Positions 1 through 9,680 of a DNA stretch of 41,910 bases are shown piece after piece; position 1 is the first letter of the stretch, and every line of letters starts with the position of its first letter. The DNA lies in assembly GCA_903921785.1 (NCBI GenBank), contig CAIXRH010000307.1, positions 1 through 41,910 on the forward strand. Direction: 5' to 3'. A program made the position numbers and the translations under genes. The notes beneath the pieces were generated by a model, which was not told the DNA's origin, made no database searches, and saw only the letters and a list, made by a program, of their open reading frames with translations. Source of the DNA: an uncultured Pseudomonadota bacterium. Its GTDB lineage: Bacteria > Myxococcota_A > UBA796 > SXON01.

Positions 1-2
1 GC

Positions 3-2747
3 GACCTGCCGGACGGCGACCCGCGGGTGGTGCACGCGGCGCGGGACCGGGCCCTCGGCCGGGACGTGGCGCTCAAGGAGGTGCAGCCGGCGTGGGCAGG
101 CAACGCGACCGCTCGCGCCCGCCTCGCCCGCGAGGCCGCGATCACCAGCCGGCTGGATCACCCGGGGATCGTGGCCGTTCACGACGCCGGCACCCGGGCC
201 GATGGACGCCCGTTCTACACGATGCGCCTCGTTCGCGGCCGAACCCTCGCGCGTGCGGTCGCGGACGCCACCTCCCCCGACGCGCGCCGTCAGCTCGTCC
301 GCCACCTCCTCAACGCCGCCGATGCGGTGGCCGCGGCCCACGACGCCGGGATCGTCCACCGCGACCTGAAGCCGGCGAACATCCTCATCGGCGCCCACGG
401 CGAGACCCAGGTCGTCGACTGGGGGCTCGCTACGCCCACGGCGGCCGCCGCCGCGCGCTGGGCCGACCTCCCGGCGGTGCAGACCCACGGGCCCGTCGGC
501 ACCACGGCGTTCATGGCGCCCGAACAGGCGCGCGGCGAACCTCCCGATCCCCGCCACGACGTGTGGAGCCTCGGCATCACCCTCTCGGAGCTGTTCGGCG
601 GACCGGCCCGCCTCGGGCTCCCCGCGGAGATCGGGGCGATCGTCGCCCGCGCTACCGCGGCCGATCCGTCGCTCCGCTACCCCGACGCGGGCGAGTTCGC
701 CGAGGACCTGCTCCGTTGGTTCGAAGGCCGCCGGGTCGCAGCCCACGTGTACACCCCGGGCGAGTTCCTGCGGCGGACGGTGGCCGCGTACCGTCTCCCC
801 ATCGCGGTTGGCGCGGCCGGCTCGCTCGCGGTTGCGGCGGCGGTGGGCGTGGGCTGGGCGCAGACCCAACGATCGCTGGAGCGGGCGTTGGCGGCGGAGA
901 GCGGCGCGGCCGAATCGCTCGCCGACCTTCAGCTGGAGCGGGCCGTGGAGGCCACCCGGGCCGGCGACCGCGAGCAGGCCGAGCGCCTCGCGCTCACGGT
1001 GCTCCAGCGCCGTGAAGACCCCCTCGCTCGTGGTGTTTTCGCCGCGTTCGGCCGGGCAGAGCGCCCGGCGCTGGTGTCGGACCGGCCTGGTTTCAAGTGC
1101 GACTGGTCCTTCGTCGCCGATGCGGAGGACGTCTACTGTGGAACGGCGTCCGGAGTGAGCCTGATCCGCTCGGGAAAGGAGACGTGGTCCATCCCCCGCC
1201 GCGCGGACGGCGGCGCGCTCGTCGGGGGGGACCTTCTGGTCTGGGACGGCTCCGGGGGCACCGCGCGGCTCGACCCGGCGACCGGCGCCTGGCAGGCGGA
1301 GGTGCCGCTCAGCGGAACGGACTGGACGCCACAGGTCCCGCCGCGGCACCAGTGGGTCGATGGCGCGGTGTTCCCCCTCGCCGAAACGCCCCACTCTCCA
1401 TGCTTCGACTCGATGCGTGTCGCCGCGGTCTCGCCCTCCGGCGCCGTGGCTGGCGTCTGCGGCGACGGCACGCTGCTGATCGGGCGCGTCGACGGCGGGG
1501 CGCTCCTCCAGGTCCCCTCCGACCTCCGCGGCGACCACGACGCGTCCTCCCTGACGTGGACGCCCGACGGGCGGCTGGTCGCGGGCAGCCTTCGCGGGCG
1601 GGTGGAGGTCCTCGACGGGACGACCGGCGCGGTCATCGCCAGCGGCATGACCGCGTTGGGCGCTATCAACACCCTGGTGGTCTCCCCCGACAGCCGGCTG
1701 GTCGCGATCGGTGGTACCTCCGGCGGCGTGGGGCTCTGGCGCATCGACGGGGCATCCTTGGTTGGAGAAGTGCCCGCGGAGCGGCCGCGGGCGTTCTCCT
1801 TCGTCCCCGACGGGCTCCTGGTCCACGACGGCCGCCTGCGGACCTGGCGCGTGCCCCAGGGGAGCCCGGCGCTGATCCGCTCCAGCGCGGGCATCGCGGA
1901 CGTCGCGGTGTCGCCCGACGGCGCCACCATCGCCGCCGGAGGCGGAGCAGGGACGGTGCTCACCGCCTCGCTCACGGACTGTCGGATTCAACGGACCGTC
2001 CTCGGGGATCGGGTGGTCAAGGCGGTGAGCTACGCCCCGGGCGACGGCACGCTCTACGCGTCCGGCATGGACGAACCGTTCCTCGCCGCGCTCGGTCCGG
2101 ACGGCTGGCACCGGTTCACGGGCGCCCGCGCGCTGCGCCGGTTCGCCGTGCGTGCGGACGGCTCGGTGCTCGGCTTGGACCTCAGCATCGGCCTCTTCCG
2201 ATGGTCGACCCCCGCGTCCACCCCCGAGCTCCGGGTCCCCGATCGGGCCTTCGGCGACCTCGAACGCGACGGGGACACCCTGGTGACCCTCGACGACGAC
2301 GGCGCCATCGAGCGCCTCGACGGGACCCTCGCCACGACCCTGCGCACGGACCCGGACGCACGGGCGGTCGCGCTTCGCGGGCGCCGTCTCGCCGTCGCAC
2401 ACGCGGGCGACGTGGAGCTGTGGGAAGGTGACCAGCGGAGATGGACGCTCGCCGCGGCTGGCGCCTCGCTGCTCGACGTGGCGCTCTCTCCCGATGGAAC
2501 GCGCGTCGCCGCCGCGGGCATGGACGGCCTCGTCCGCGTCTGGGACGCGGACACGGGCGCCCTCCTCGTGGTGCTCCCCGGCCACACCGAGCGGGTGGTG
2601 AGCGTGGAGTTCCTGCCCGACGGAGACCTCGCGTCCGGGAGCTGGGACAAGACGGTGCGCATCTGGGAGCTCTCTGAGCTCGCCCGTCCCGCCTCGGTCC
2701 TCGCCGAAGACGTGGCGGCGGCGTGGGGCACGGCGCCCGCGCGCTGA
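3..2747 (+). CDS. Ser/Thr protein kinase with C-terminal WD40 repeats (5'-partial)
   Basis: Membrane-anchored Hanks-type kinase that should phosphorylate Ser/Thr on partner proteins. The reading frame is open to the window edge, so the true start and glycine loop lie outside; numbering here counts from the GTG at 27. The ATP-binding Lys is in VALKE (K17), the catalytic loop is HRDLKPAN (111-118), the metal motif is DWG rather than DFG (131-133), and the APE motif is in GTTAFMAPEQ (158-167). One transmembrane helix lies at about 258-277. The remaining roughly 600 residues carry WD40-like blades, clearest in VSPDSRLVAIGG, LSPDGTRVAAAGMDGLVRVWD and SGSWDKTVRIWEL, which would form an extracytoplasmic propeller. 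DWG variants are common among bacterial kinases of Myxococcota and Planctomycetes. The FHA gene 36 bp downstream is a plausible phosphothreonine-reading partner (inference). Kinase assignment is secure; ligand and substrate are unknown. Confidence 0.93.
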   Translation, partial: DLPDGDPRVVHAARDRALGRDVALKEVQPAWAGNATARARLAREAAITSRLDHPGIVAVHDAGTRADGRPFYTMRLVRGRTLARAVADATSPDARRQLVRHLLNAADAVAAAHDAGIVHRDLKPANILIGAHGETQVVDWGLATPTAAAAARWADLPAVQTHGPVGTTAFMAPEQARGEPPDPRHDVWSLGITLSELFGGPARLGLPAEIGAIVARATAADPSLRYPDAGEFAEDLLRWFEGRRVAAHVYTPGEFLRRTVAAYRLPIAVGAAGSLAVAAAVGVGWAQTQRSLERALAAESGAAESLADLQLERAVEATRAGDREQAERLALTVLQRREDPLARGVFAAFGRAERPALVSDRPGFKCDWSFVADAEDVYCGTASGVSLIRSGKETWSIPRRADGGALVGGDLLVWDGSGGTARLDPATGAWQAEVPLSGTDWTPQVPPRHQWVDGAVFPLAETPHSPCFDSMRVAAVSPSGAVAGVCGDGTLLIGRVDGGALLQVPSDLRGDHDASSLTWTPDGRLVAGSLRGRVEVLDGTTGAVIASGMTALGAINTLVVSPDSRLVAIGGTSGGVGLWRIDGASLVGEVPAERPRAFSFVPDGLLVHDGRLRTWRVPQGSPALIRSSAGIADVAVSPDGATIAAGGGAGTVLTASLTDCRIQRTVLGDRVVKAVSYAPGDGTLYASGMDEPFLAALGPDGWHRFTGARALRRFAVRADGSVLGLDLSIGLFRWSTPASTPELRVPDRAFGDLERDGDTLVTLDDDGAIERLDGTLATTLRTDPDARAVALRGRRLAVAHAGDVELWEGDQRRWTLAAAGASLLDVALSPDGTRVAAAGMDGLVRVWDADTGALLVVLPGHTERVVSVEFLPDGDLASGSWDKTVRIWELSELARPASVLAEDVAAAWGTAPAR

Positions 2748-2770
2748 GCGCGGGTCGCTCCACTCCGGGC

Positions 2771-2776
2771 TACCTT
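2771..2776 (+). promoter_or_regulatory. Candidate -10 hexamer of a leaderless start
   Basis: TACCTT ends 7 nt before the ATG at 2784. No Shine-Dalgarno is present in the intervening bases, so transcription would begin at or next to the start codon. No clear -35 is visible. Confidence 0.35.
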
Positions 2777-2783
2777 CCCGGTC

Positions 2784-3674
2784 ATGCGCGCCAGCGTCCG
2801 CCTCCGGCTCCCCGACGGCACCGCCGAGACCCTCTACGCGGGGGACCTCATCGGGCGAACCTGGGCAGCGGCGCTGCGCCTGGATGATCCCGACGTCTCC
2901 GAAGCGCATGCGATGGTGAGCCTCCGCGGCGAGCGCCTGTGGATGTTGGCGTTGCGGCGCCGCTTCACCGTGGCCGGCAAGGCCGTCGACAGCGCGCCGC
3001 TGGAGGCGGGGCTGGAGCTCCGCCTGGCCCCCCGGGCCACCCTCGTCGTCGAGAGCCTCACCCTCCCCGACGCGGTGCTCGGCCTCGAAGGCCAAGGACT
3101 CCCGACCCAGGCGCTCCCGGGCACCTGCTCCCTGGTCCACGACCCCCACCCCCGCCTCGCGCCCGGCTCGGTCGCCGGCGCCGAAGCGGTCTTCTGGGAC
3201 AGCGACGGGGAGTGGCGCGTCCGCGTCGGGGAGGCCACACGCGCCCTGCTCCCCGGGGACCGGGTCGAGGTCCCCAGCGGCACGTTCCGCGCCGTGGCCA
3301 TCGCGCTCTCGGCGGTGGGCGCGAGCGCCACCCGGGCGGACGACACCTCCCCGCTACGCATCGTCACGTCCTTCGACACCGTGCAGATCCACAGGGCGAA
3401 GCAAGAAGTTTTGGTGCTGGTCGGTCAGCTCGCGCGTGTGATCAGCGAGCTCGCCAGCGTCCAGCAGCCGATGTCGTGGGAGGAGCTCGCGCGCCCGCAC
3501 TGGCCCCAGATCGAGGACCGGGACGCGCTCCGGCGCCGTTGGGACGGGCTGCTCGGCCGGTTGCGCGAGCGCCTGCGCGAGAGCGGCGTCCGCCTTGATC
3601 TGGTGAGCTCCACCCGGATCGGCCTCGTCGAGCTGGTGCTCCGCGAGGGCGACGAGGTCGTGGATCGCGCCTGA
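2784..3674 (+). CDS. FHA domain protein with C-terminal winged-helix-like region
   Basis: The N-terminal 100 residues have the pattern of a forkhead-associated domain, a phosphothreonine-binding beta sandwich: GDLIGR, then DPDVSEAHAMVSLRGERLWML, the last containing the SxxH-type ligand loop (here SEAH). A middle region (about 100-195) has no recognised fold. The C-terminal 90 residues (QEVLVLVGQLARVISEL to the end) are charged and helical, with SWEELARPHWPQ, RLRERLRESGVRLDLV and a final beta hairpin; this resembles the winged-helix DNA-binding domain found behind FHA domains in myxobacteria. It follows the kinase gene by 36 bp on the same strand, so it may read out that kinase's phosphorylation (inference). 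FHA call is good; the DNA-binding call is moderate. Confidence 0.75.
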   Translation: MRASVRLRLPDGTAETLYAGDLIGRTWAAALRLDDPDVSEAHAMVSLRGERLWMLALRRRFTVAGKAVDSAPLEAGLELRLAPRATLVVESLTLPDAVLGLEGQGLPTQALPGTCSLVHDPHPRLAPGSVAGAEAVFWDSDGEWRVRVGEATRALLPGDRVEVPSGTFRAVAIALSAVGASATRADDTSPLRIVTSFDTVQIHRAKQEVLVLVGQLARVISELASVQQPMSWEELARPHWPQIEDRDALRRRWDGLLGRLRERLRESGVRLDLVSSTRIGLVELVLREGDEVVDRA

Positions 3675-3761
3675 GCTGGAGCCGGCCCGCACCATGCCCC
3701 TTCCCGATCCCGAACCCGCCGCCGTCCAGGCCGAACATCCGGCGCCGCAGGGGGTGCCGAG

Positions 3762-4022
3762 GTGGACGTGACGTGGACGCTCGGGCGCCACACCGCGCTG
3801 CTCGCCGGGTCCGCTGCCGTCGTCTCGCCGACCAACGGCTCCCTGACGTTCCTGGTGGGTCCCGCGGTGCGCTTCTCTTGGCGGCGCTTCAGCCTCGACC
3901 TCGGCGTACAGGCGGCCTTCGGGCCGAGCGTCCGCCTCGGCGAAACGGACGCCTTCTTCACCGGCGTCGCCGTGATCCCCGCGCCCACGCTGGCGTTCCG
4001 GTACGGATTCGGAGGCGGCTGA
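3762..4022 (+). CDS. Short beta-barrel-like protein, possibly a remnant
   Basis: An 86-residue frame with alternating hydrophobic strands (TALLAGSAAVV, SLTFLVGPAVRFSW, RFSLDLGVQAAFG, GVAVIPAPTLAFRYGF) that looks like the last strands of an outer-membrane beta-barrel, ending in an aromatic residue followed by Gly-rich residues. There is no signal peptide, and a barrel needs at least eight strands. A separate 25-codon frame starts at ATG 3694 (MPLPDPEPAAVQAEHPAPQG...) and stops just inside this one, as if a frameshift had separated a Pro-rich leader from the barrel. It may be the 3' end of a decayed outer-membrane protein gene. Function unknown; whether it is expressed is uncertain. Confidence 0.4.
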   Translation: MDVTWTLGRHTALLAGSAAVVSPTNGSLTFLVGPAVRFSWRRFSLDLGVQAAFGPSVRLGETDAFFTGVAVIPAPTLAFRYGFGGG

Positions 4023-4093
4023 TCGCGCCGCCGAGGGCGGGCGACGGTGCGGCGCCGCGCCCGATCGCGCGCGGCCGCCCGCGGCCCGGTTAG

Positions 4094-7000
4094 GTGGCGG
4101 CCCGCTCCGGAGCGCCCGTGAACCCCGACCGCTTCCACCCCAAGCACGCCATCCGCATCGTCACCGCGGCGTCCCTGTTCGACGGGCACGACGCCTCGAT
4201 CAACGTGATGCGGCGAATCCTCCAGCAGCTCGGGGCGGAGGTGATCCACCTCGGCCACAACCGCTCGGTCGGCGACATCGTAGACGCCGCGATCATGGAA
4301 GACGCCCAGGCCGTGGCAGTGAGCTCCTATCAGGGCGGGCACAACGAGTATTTCCGCTACATGGTGGACCTGCTGCGGAGCCGGGGCGCGGGGCACATCA
4401 AGGTGTTCGGCGGCGGCGGCGGCGTGATCATCCCGGAAGAGATCCGGGCATTGCAGGCGTACGGGGTGGAGCGGATCTACAGCCCGGAGGACGGGCGCCG
4501 CCTCGGCCTGCTGGGGATGATCCAGGACCTCATGGAGCGCGCCGACTTCGACGTGGTGCACGCGGGCGGCACTGAGCTGGCCGGCGACCTGGCCAAGGGC
4601 AGCGTCAACGCGCTGGCGCGGGTGATCACCCGGATCGAGGCCGGCGAGGCCGACGATGCCCTTGTTGCCGAAGTGGCCCGGCTCGCCGCGGCGAACCCGG
4701 CCCCGGTCGTCGGGCTCACCGGCACGGGCGGCGCGGGCAAGTCCAGCTTCTGCGACGAGCTGGTCCGCCGCTTCGTGGCCGACTCTCCCGACCGCAAGGT
4801 CGCCGTCCTGAGCGTGGACCCCACCCGCAAGAAGAGCGGCGGCGCGCTCCTCGGCGACCGCATCCGCATGAACGCGATCGTCCCCGGGCGCGTGTTCATG
4901 CGCTCGCTCGCCACGCGCGGGGAGAAGGGCGAGCTCAGCGCCGGCCTCAACGGCGCGATCACCGCCGCGAAGGCGGCCGGCTACGACCTGATCATCGTGG
5001 AGACCAGCGGCATCGGCCAGTCGGACGCCGGCGTGGTCGACCTCGTGGACGTGCCGGTCTACGTGATGACGCCCGAGTACGGCGCCCCGAGCCAGCTCGA
5101 GAAGATCGAGATGCTCGACTACGCCCAGCTCGTGGTGCTCAACAAGTTCGAGCGCCGCGGCGCCGAAGACGCGCTCCGCGACGTGCGCAAACAGTACCGT
5201 CGCAACCACGAGGCCTGGGGTGCCAAGGACGAGGAGCTGCCCGTCTTCGGCACCATCGCCTCGCAGTTCAACGACCCGGGCGTGAACTCCGCGTACCTGG
5301 CGCTCCTGGCGAAGCTCGTAGAGAAGACCGGCAAGCCCTGGCCTTCCACGGTGCCAGACCCCGGCACTCGCGCCAGCCCTCCCCGTCGCCGCGTGGTCCC
5401 GCCGGCCCGCGAGCGGTACCTCGGGGACATCGCCGACACCTGCCGCGGCTACCGCGGTCGCGCGGCCGACAACGCCGACCGCGCGAGCCGCCGCCAGGCG
5501 CTCGCCGCCTCGGCGGACGAGCTCCCGGAGCTCGCGCCCGCCCTCCTCCAGAAGCGCGACACCATCGTGCTCGACGCCGACGCCGCCTGCGCCCTCGACG
5601 CCTACCCGGCGTTGGTGGAGCGGTATCGCCAGGACACCTACACCTACACCGTGCGCGGGAAGGACATCACCCAGCCGCTGGTGACCGAGTCGCTCTCTCA
5701 CACCCGCATCCCCCGCATCGCCACCCCGCGCTTCCGCGACGAGGGCGACATGGTGTGGTGGTCGATGACCGAGAACTTCCCGGGCTTCTTCCCGTATACC
5801 GCCGGGGTGTTCCCGCTCAAGCGGCAGGGCGAGGACCCCAAGCGCATGTTCGCCGGCGAGGGCGGCCCCGCCAAGACCAACGCGCGGTTCCACTACCTCT
5901 GCGCCGGGGAGCCGGCGAAGCGGCTCTCCACCGCGTTCGACAGCGTCACGCTCTACGGCGAAGACCCGGCGGTGCGGCCGGACATCTACGGGAAGATCGG
6001 CGAGTCCGGCGTGAGCGTGCCCACGCTCGACGACATGAAGATCCTCTACGGCGGCTTCGACCTCTGCGCGCCGTCCACCAGCGTGTCGATGACCATCAAC
6101 GGCCCGGCTCCGATCCTGCTCGCGATGTTCATGAACACCGCGATCGACCAGCAGATCGAGGCGTTCGCCAAGAAGAACGGCCGCGCGCCCACCGACGACG
6201 AAGCGACCAAGCTCCGCGGCTGGGTGCTCCAGAACGTGCGCGGCACGGTGCAGGCCGACATCCTCAAGGAAGACCAGGCCCAGAACACCTGCATCTTCTC
6301 CACGGAGTTCGCCCTGCGGATGATGGGCGACATCCAGAGCTTCTTCGTGGAGAACGACGTCCGGAACTACTACTCGGTGTCGATCTCGGGGTACCACATC
6401 GCCGAAGCCGGCGCGAACCCGATCAGCCAACTCGCCTTCACGTTGAGCAACGGCTTCACCTTCGTGGAGTACTACCTCGCGCGGGGCATGAAGATCGACG
6501 ACTTCGCCCCGAACCTCAGCTTCTTCTTCAGCAACGGGCTCGACCCCGAGTACACCGTCATCGGCCGCGTGGCCCGGCGGATCTGGTCCGTCGCGATGAA
6601 GGAGCGCTACGGCGCGGACGAGCGGAGCCAGAAGCTCAAGTACCACATCCAGACCAGCGGCCGGTCGCTGCACGCCCGCGAGATCCAGTTCAACGACATC
6701 CGCACCACGTTGCAGGCGTTGTTGGCGCTGTTCGACAACTGCAACTCGCTGCACACCAACGCCTACGACGAGGCGATCACCACCCCCACCGAGGAGTCGG
6801 TGCGCCGGGCGATGGCGATCCAGCTCATCATCAACAAGGAGCTGGGGTGGGCGAAGAACGAGAACCCGCTCCAGGGCAGCTTCATCGTGGACGAGCTCAC
6901 CGACCTCGTGGAGGAGGCCGTGCTCCGTGAGTTCGAGCGCATCAACAGCCGCGGCGGCGTGCTCGGCGCGATGGAGACGCAGTACCAGCGCGGGAAGATC

Positions 7001-7348
7001 CAGGACGAGTCGCTGTTTTACGAAGAGCAGAAGCACGACGGGCGGCTGCCGATCATCGGCATCAACACCTTCCAGGACCCGACCACGCTCGCCGAGAGCT
7101 GGGAGCCGCCGCCGATCGAGCTCCGCCGCAGCTCCGACGCTGAGAAGCAGGCGCAGATCGACGCCGTGGCCACCTTCCAGGGCAAACACGCGGACGAGGC
7201 CCCGGCGGCGCTCGCCCGCCTCCGCCAGGTGGCGCTCGACGGCGGCAACCTCTTCGCCGAGCTGATGACCACCGTGCGGGTGGCCTCGCTGGGGCAGATC
7301 AGCCGCGCGCTCTACGAGGTCGGCGGCGAGTATCGGCGGAACGTGTAG
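4094..7348 (+). CDS. icmF: Fused isobutyryl-CoA mutase IcmF with built-in G-protein chaperone
   Basis: Cytosolic adenosylcobalamin enzyme interconverting isobutyryl-CoA and n-butyryl-CoA, used in branched-chain and fatty-acyl metabolism. Order of domains: B12-binding Rossmann domain (about 15-150; DGHDASIN, axial-ligand His32), MeaB-like GTPase (about 165-430; P-loop [13 protein letters not shown] with K216), linker, then the mutase TIM barrel (about 530-1084). The single-chain order and 1084-residue length match IcmF. At the two positions that separate ICM from methylmalonyl-CoA mutase (Tyr and Arg in MCM), this protein has Phe586 (KRMFAGEG) and Gln730 (DQAQNTC). Their 144-residue spacing equals that of F598/Q742 in the characterised Cupriavidus enzyme. 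Pivalyl-CoA mutases carry Leu/Ala there. The start is GTG 4094; GTG 4118 is an in-frame alternative. The SGNH gene begins 2 nt after its stop. Confidence 0.96.
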   Translation: MAARSGAPVNPDRFHPKHAIRIVTAASLFDGHDASINVMRRILQQLGAEVIHLGHNRSVGDIVDAAIMEDAQAVAVSSYQGGHNEYFRYMVDLLRSRGAGHIKVFGGGGGVIIPEEIRALQAYGVERIYSPEDGRRLGLLGMIQDLMERADFDVVHAGGTELAGDLAKGSVNALARVITRIEAGEADDALVAEVARLAAANPAPVVGLTGTGGAGKSSFCDELVRRFVADSPDRKVAVLSVDPTRKKSGGALLGDRIRMNAIVPGRVFMRSLATRGEKGELSAGLNGAITAAKAAGYDLIIVETSGIGQSDAGVVDLVDVPVYVMTPEYGAPSQLEKIEMLDYAQLVVLNKFERRGAEDALRDVRKQYRRNHEAWGAKDEELPVFGTIASQFNDPGVNSAYLALLAKLVEKTGKPWPSTVPDPGTRASPPRRRVVPPARERYLGDIADTCRGYRGRAADNADRASRRQALAASADELPELAPALLQKRDTIVLDADAACALDAYPALVERYRQDTYTYTVRGKDITQPLVTESLSHTRIPRIATPRFRDEGDMVWWSMTENFPGFFPYTAGVFPLKRQGEDPKRMFAGEGGPAKTNARFHYLCAGEPAKRLSTAFDSVTLYGEDPAVRPDIYGKIGESGVSVPTLDDMKILYGGFDLCAPSTSVSMTINGPAPILLAMFMNTAIDQQIEAFAKKNGRAPTDDEATKLRGWVLQNVRGTVQADILKEDQAQNTCIFSTEFALRMMGDIQSFFVENDVRNYYSVSISGYHIAEAGANPISQLAFTLSNGFTFVEYYLARGMKIDDFAPNLSFFFSNGLDPEYTVIGRVARRIWSVAMKERYGADERSQKLKYHIQTSGRSLHAREIQFNDIRTTLQALLALFDNCNSLHTNAYDEAITTPTEESVRRAMAIQLIINKELGWAKNENPLQGSFIVDELTDLVEEAVLREFERINSRGGVLGAMETQYQRGKIQDESLFYEEQKHDGRLPIIGINTFQDPTTLAESWEPPPIELRRSSDAEKQAQIDAVATFQGKHADEAPAALARLRQVALDGGNLFAELMTTVRVASLGQISRALYEVGGEYRRNV

Positions 7349-7349
7349 G

Positions 7350-8552
7350 GTGAAGGCTCGGGCGCGCTCGCTCCGCCTCCTCTTCAGCCTCGCGATCACC
7401 GCCGCGGTGATCGCCGGGGCCGAATTCACCTTGCGCGCGGTTCGGGGCCCGGTCCCGCCGCCGCCGCTGGTGCGGCAGATGTGGGACCCTACGGAGACCG
7501 CGTTCACCGAAGCCGACGGGATGGCGTCTGCGGCGTACCAGGGCCGGGACTTCGTCGCGCCGTTCGCCATCCAGCCCACGCCGGGGCGGCCGCGGGTGAT
7601 GGTCTTCGGCGAGTCGAGCGTGCGCGCCGGCAGCAACCTCCCCGCGGCGCAGGAATTCCCCGCGTTGTTGGAGGGACGCCTTGGCGACGCCGGCGTGAAC
7701 GCCGAGGTGCTCAACCTCGGCCGCATCGGCCTGGACTCCCACGCCATCCGCACGCTCGTGCCCGAGGCGCTGCGCTACCACCCGGCGGTGGTGGTGTACT
7801 ACTACGGCCACAATGACATCGGGAACGCGTACTTCCTGGCCCGCTACTCCTCGATCAGCAGCGCCACCACCGCGCACGTGCGCGCCTGGGCCCAGCGGTT
7901 CCAGGCCTATGCGTCGCTGCGAGACCTGGTGATGCCCGCACCCAAAGCGCCGGACCACCCCCCGATCCCCGTGCAGCCGGACGAGACCCAACGCGCCCTC
8001 GCCGCCGCCGAGTTCTCGGCGAACCTGGAGATCACCGTGCGGGCGACCCAGCGGGCAGGCGCGAAGGTGGTGCTCGTGACCTCGATCAGCCGCGACGGCC
8101 TCTACGAGTCCAACACCGCCGTGTGCCCACAGCAGGTGCCGCAGGGCATGTGGGTCGTGAGCCGCACCGGGTACGTGCTCCACCCGCAGATCATGAGCCG
8201 GGGCGAGGCGGACGCGGCGGCCGATGCGGCGCCGGACTGCCCGGAAGCCCGCTTCGTCCGCGGGTGGTGGCGTCAGGCCGACGGCGATCTGACCGGCGGC
8301 TGGGCCGACCTCCGCGCCGCGCGGGACCTCGATCCGGTGCCGATCCGCGCTTCGGAGGGCATCATCGCCGCCACCCGCGCCGTCGCGGCCCACACCGGGG
8401 CCACGCTCGTCGATCTGGTGGCGGCCGAAGACGGAATCAAGGCGGAGACGATGAACGACTGGTTCATCGATCCCGTGCACCCCAGTGCGACGGGTCACCG
8501 CGAGCTGGCCGACGTGCTCATGCCGACCGTTCGCGCGCTGTTGACGGAATGA
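7350..8552 (+). CDS. Membrane-anchored SGNH/GDSL-family hydrolase
   Basis: Probable esterase or O-acetyl/acyl hydrolase acting outside the cytoplasmic membrane. An N-terminal signal anchor (LRLLFSLAITAAVIAGAEF, about 8-26) is followed by the four SGNH blocks: VMVFGESSVRAG (catalytic Ser about 89, with Glu where GDSL has Asp), LNLGRIGLDS (Gly124), YYGHNDIGN (Asn155), and DPVHPSATGH near the end (Asp374, His377). An insert of about 90 residues between blocks III and V holds two Cys (CPQQVP, DCPEARF) and is Trp/Asp rich. The GTG start lies 2 nt past the icmF stop, so the two are probably co-transcribed, although no metabolic link is obvious. The substrate cannot be read from sequence. Confidence 0.85.
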   Translation: MKARARSLRLLFSLAITAAVIAGAEFTLRAVRGPVPPPPLVRQMWDPTETAFTEADGMASAAYQGRDFVAPFAIQPTPGRPRVMVFGESSVRAGSNLPAAQEFPALLEGRLGDAGVNAEVLNLGRIGLDSHAIRTLVPEALRYHPAVVVYYYGHNDIGNAYFLARYSSISSATTAHVRAWAQRFQAYASLRDLVMPAPKAPDHPPIPVQPDETQRALAAAEFSANLEITVRATQRAGAKVVLVTSISRDGLYESNTAVCPQQVPQGMWVVSRTGYVLHPQIMSRGEADAAADAAPDCPEARFVRGWWRQADGDLTGGWADLRAARDLDPVPIRASEGIIAATRAVAAHTGATLVDLVAAEDGIKAETMNDWFIDPVHPSATGHRELADVLMPTVRALLTE

Positions 8553-8754
8553 TCGACGGGCTGGAGCCCGCTCCACCGCCCTGCCCCAAGGACCCGTCGG
8601 TGGTCGAGCGACCGCCGGGGCGAAACAAGCGAGACCGCCGGCCCCGCCGACGCCTGCCCTCGCCATTCTCGCCGCGGCGGCTCCTCGACCGCCGAGGCCT
8701 CCGGCCGGGCACGCCCTCCGCCCGACCGCCGCTCACCCGACGTGACTCGGCGTA
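8553..8754. other. 202-bp spacer between convergent genes with an imperfect stem-loop
   Basis: No credible ORF. A 9-bp arm CGGTGGTCG (8598-8606) faces CGACCGCCG (8609-8617), with one G-T pair and almost no loop. No T-tract follows on either strand, so it is not a standard intrinsic terminator, although its position between two stop codons would suit transcription end sites. Confidence 0.35.
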
Positions 8755-9624
8755 CTACTTCAGGTACTGCCAGCGCAGCTGCACCCAGCCGCCCTCTTCC
8801 CGAGTGCTGCCGCCGGTGTTGCACTCGTCCTGGCCCTCGCCGGCGTAGTAGGTCTCGACCACGACCTTGAGCACGTGGCCGTCCTCGAGCTGCACCAGCC
8901 AGGGGACCATCGTGGTTTCCACGCACGACACGTAGGTCCACCATTCGATCATCGCGGTTTCGGGATCGCCGATGGGATCGACGCTGAGATTGCAGCTGTC
9001 GTCGTAGAAGTTCTCGGTCTCGAACTTGCCCTTGATGTCGTCCACCGTGACGGCCGCGTAGTCCTTGCCGGTGACCTTGTGTACGCCCACGCAGCTCGGC
9101 CCGGAGTCGCCGCTGTTGAGGCGGATGTTCACGCGCTTGATGCCGAAGGCCCAGGTCATGTCGGAGAGCGAGTCGTCGTCGTTGATGTCGACCCGCTCGG
9201 CACCCGTCTGGGTGAACTTGATGTACGTCCACGGGTTCTTCGACGAGGCCGACATCCCGCCGGCCGTGGCGTCCACCAGGGTGACGAAGTCGGCGCCGTC
9301 GCTGGTCGTGGTGACCTCGCCAGAGCTCACCTTGTCGTCCTGCATGCCGAGCTCCTGCATCATCTCGTCGATGCACGGCGGGTCGACGGGCTCGGTGCAG
9401 ACCGGATCCTGATCGGGGAGGCCGCCGGTGTCGCCGCCGCCGGTGTCCGCCGTGTCGCCGCCGCAGTCGGGGGAGCCGGCGCAGTCGCTGTCGTCGCAGT
9501 CGAAGGCGCCGTCGGCGTCGTTGTCGGCCGCGTCCGTGCACTCGCCGGGCTCATCGCCCTCGACGTTTGCCGGGGTGCCGCACCCGAAGGTGAGGAGCAG
9601 CGGGAGTGAGAGGGCGAAGCGCAT
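8755..9624 (-). CDS. HmuY-like surface lipoprotein
   Basis: Secreted lipoprotein. The signal peptide MRFALSLPLLLTFGC gives a lipobox with lipidated Cys15. A linker rich in D/C/G follows, including ECTDAADNDADGAFDCDDSDCA, a Myxococcota-style calcium-like motif, then a D/T/G stretch (GGDTADTGGGDTGG). The domain from about residue 95 on has the HmuY pattern: an early NPWTYIKF strand, SDMTWAFGIKRVNIRLNSG, a central EWWTYVSC strand, LEDGHVLKVVVETYY, and a final WVQLRWQYLK. HmuY proteins bind heme in Bacteroidetes; heme binding here is only inferred, and the ligand His pair cannot be placed. A GGAG Shine-Dalgarno lies just upstream of the ATG. It is divergent from the metalloprotease gene (56 bp between starts). 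Confidence 0.65.
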   Translation of the reverse strand: MRFALSLPLLLTFGCGTPANVEGDEPGECTDAADNDADGAFDCDDSDCAGSPDCGGDTADTGGGDTGGLPDQDPVCTEPVDPPCIDEMMQELGMQDDKVSSGEVTTTSDGADFVTLVDATAGGMSASSKNPWTYIKFTQTGAERVDINDDDSLSDMTWAFGIKRVNIRLNSGDSGPSCVGVHKVTGKDYAAVTVDDIKGKFETENFYDDSCNLSVDPIGDPETAMIEWWTYVSCVETTMVPWLVQLEDGHVLKVVVETYYAGEGQDECNTGGSTREEGGWVQLRWQYLK

Positions 9625-9668
9625 GCGATCTCCGTGTCGAGGTCGCTGCCGTATCGTGTCGCGCGAGC

Positions 9669-9674
9669 TACCGT
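9669..9674 (+). promoter_or_regulatory. Candidate -10 hexamer of a leaderless start
   Basis: TACCGT ends 6 nt before the ATG at 9681. The bases between (TAGGGC) place AGGG too close to the ATG to work as a Shine-Dalgarno. No convincing -35 is seen. Confidence 0.35.
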
Positions 9675-9680
9675 TAGGGC

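Noticed and set aside
4094-7348. Methylmalonyl-CoA mutase
   Set aside because: Single-chain B12-GTPase-mutase order and Phe586/Gln730 indicate isobutyryl-CoA mutase.
3425-7753. A 1442-codon minus-strand ORF across the icmF region
   Set aside because: Antisense shadow of GC-rich coding DNA: Val/His/Arg/Gly-rich low-complexity text with no motif, while the plus strand encodes a full IcmF.
9440-9480. D/T/G-coding repeats in the lipoprotein and protease genes as a DNA repeat element
   Set aside because: They are in-frame linker codons (DTGG/DTAD) of two separate proteins, typical of exported Myxococcota proteins, not a mobile repeat.
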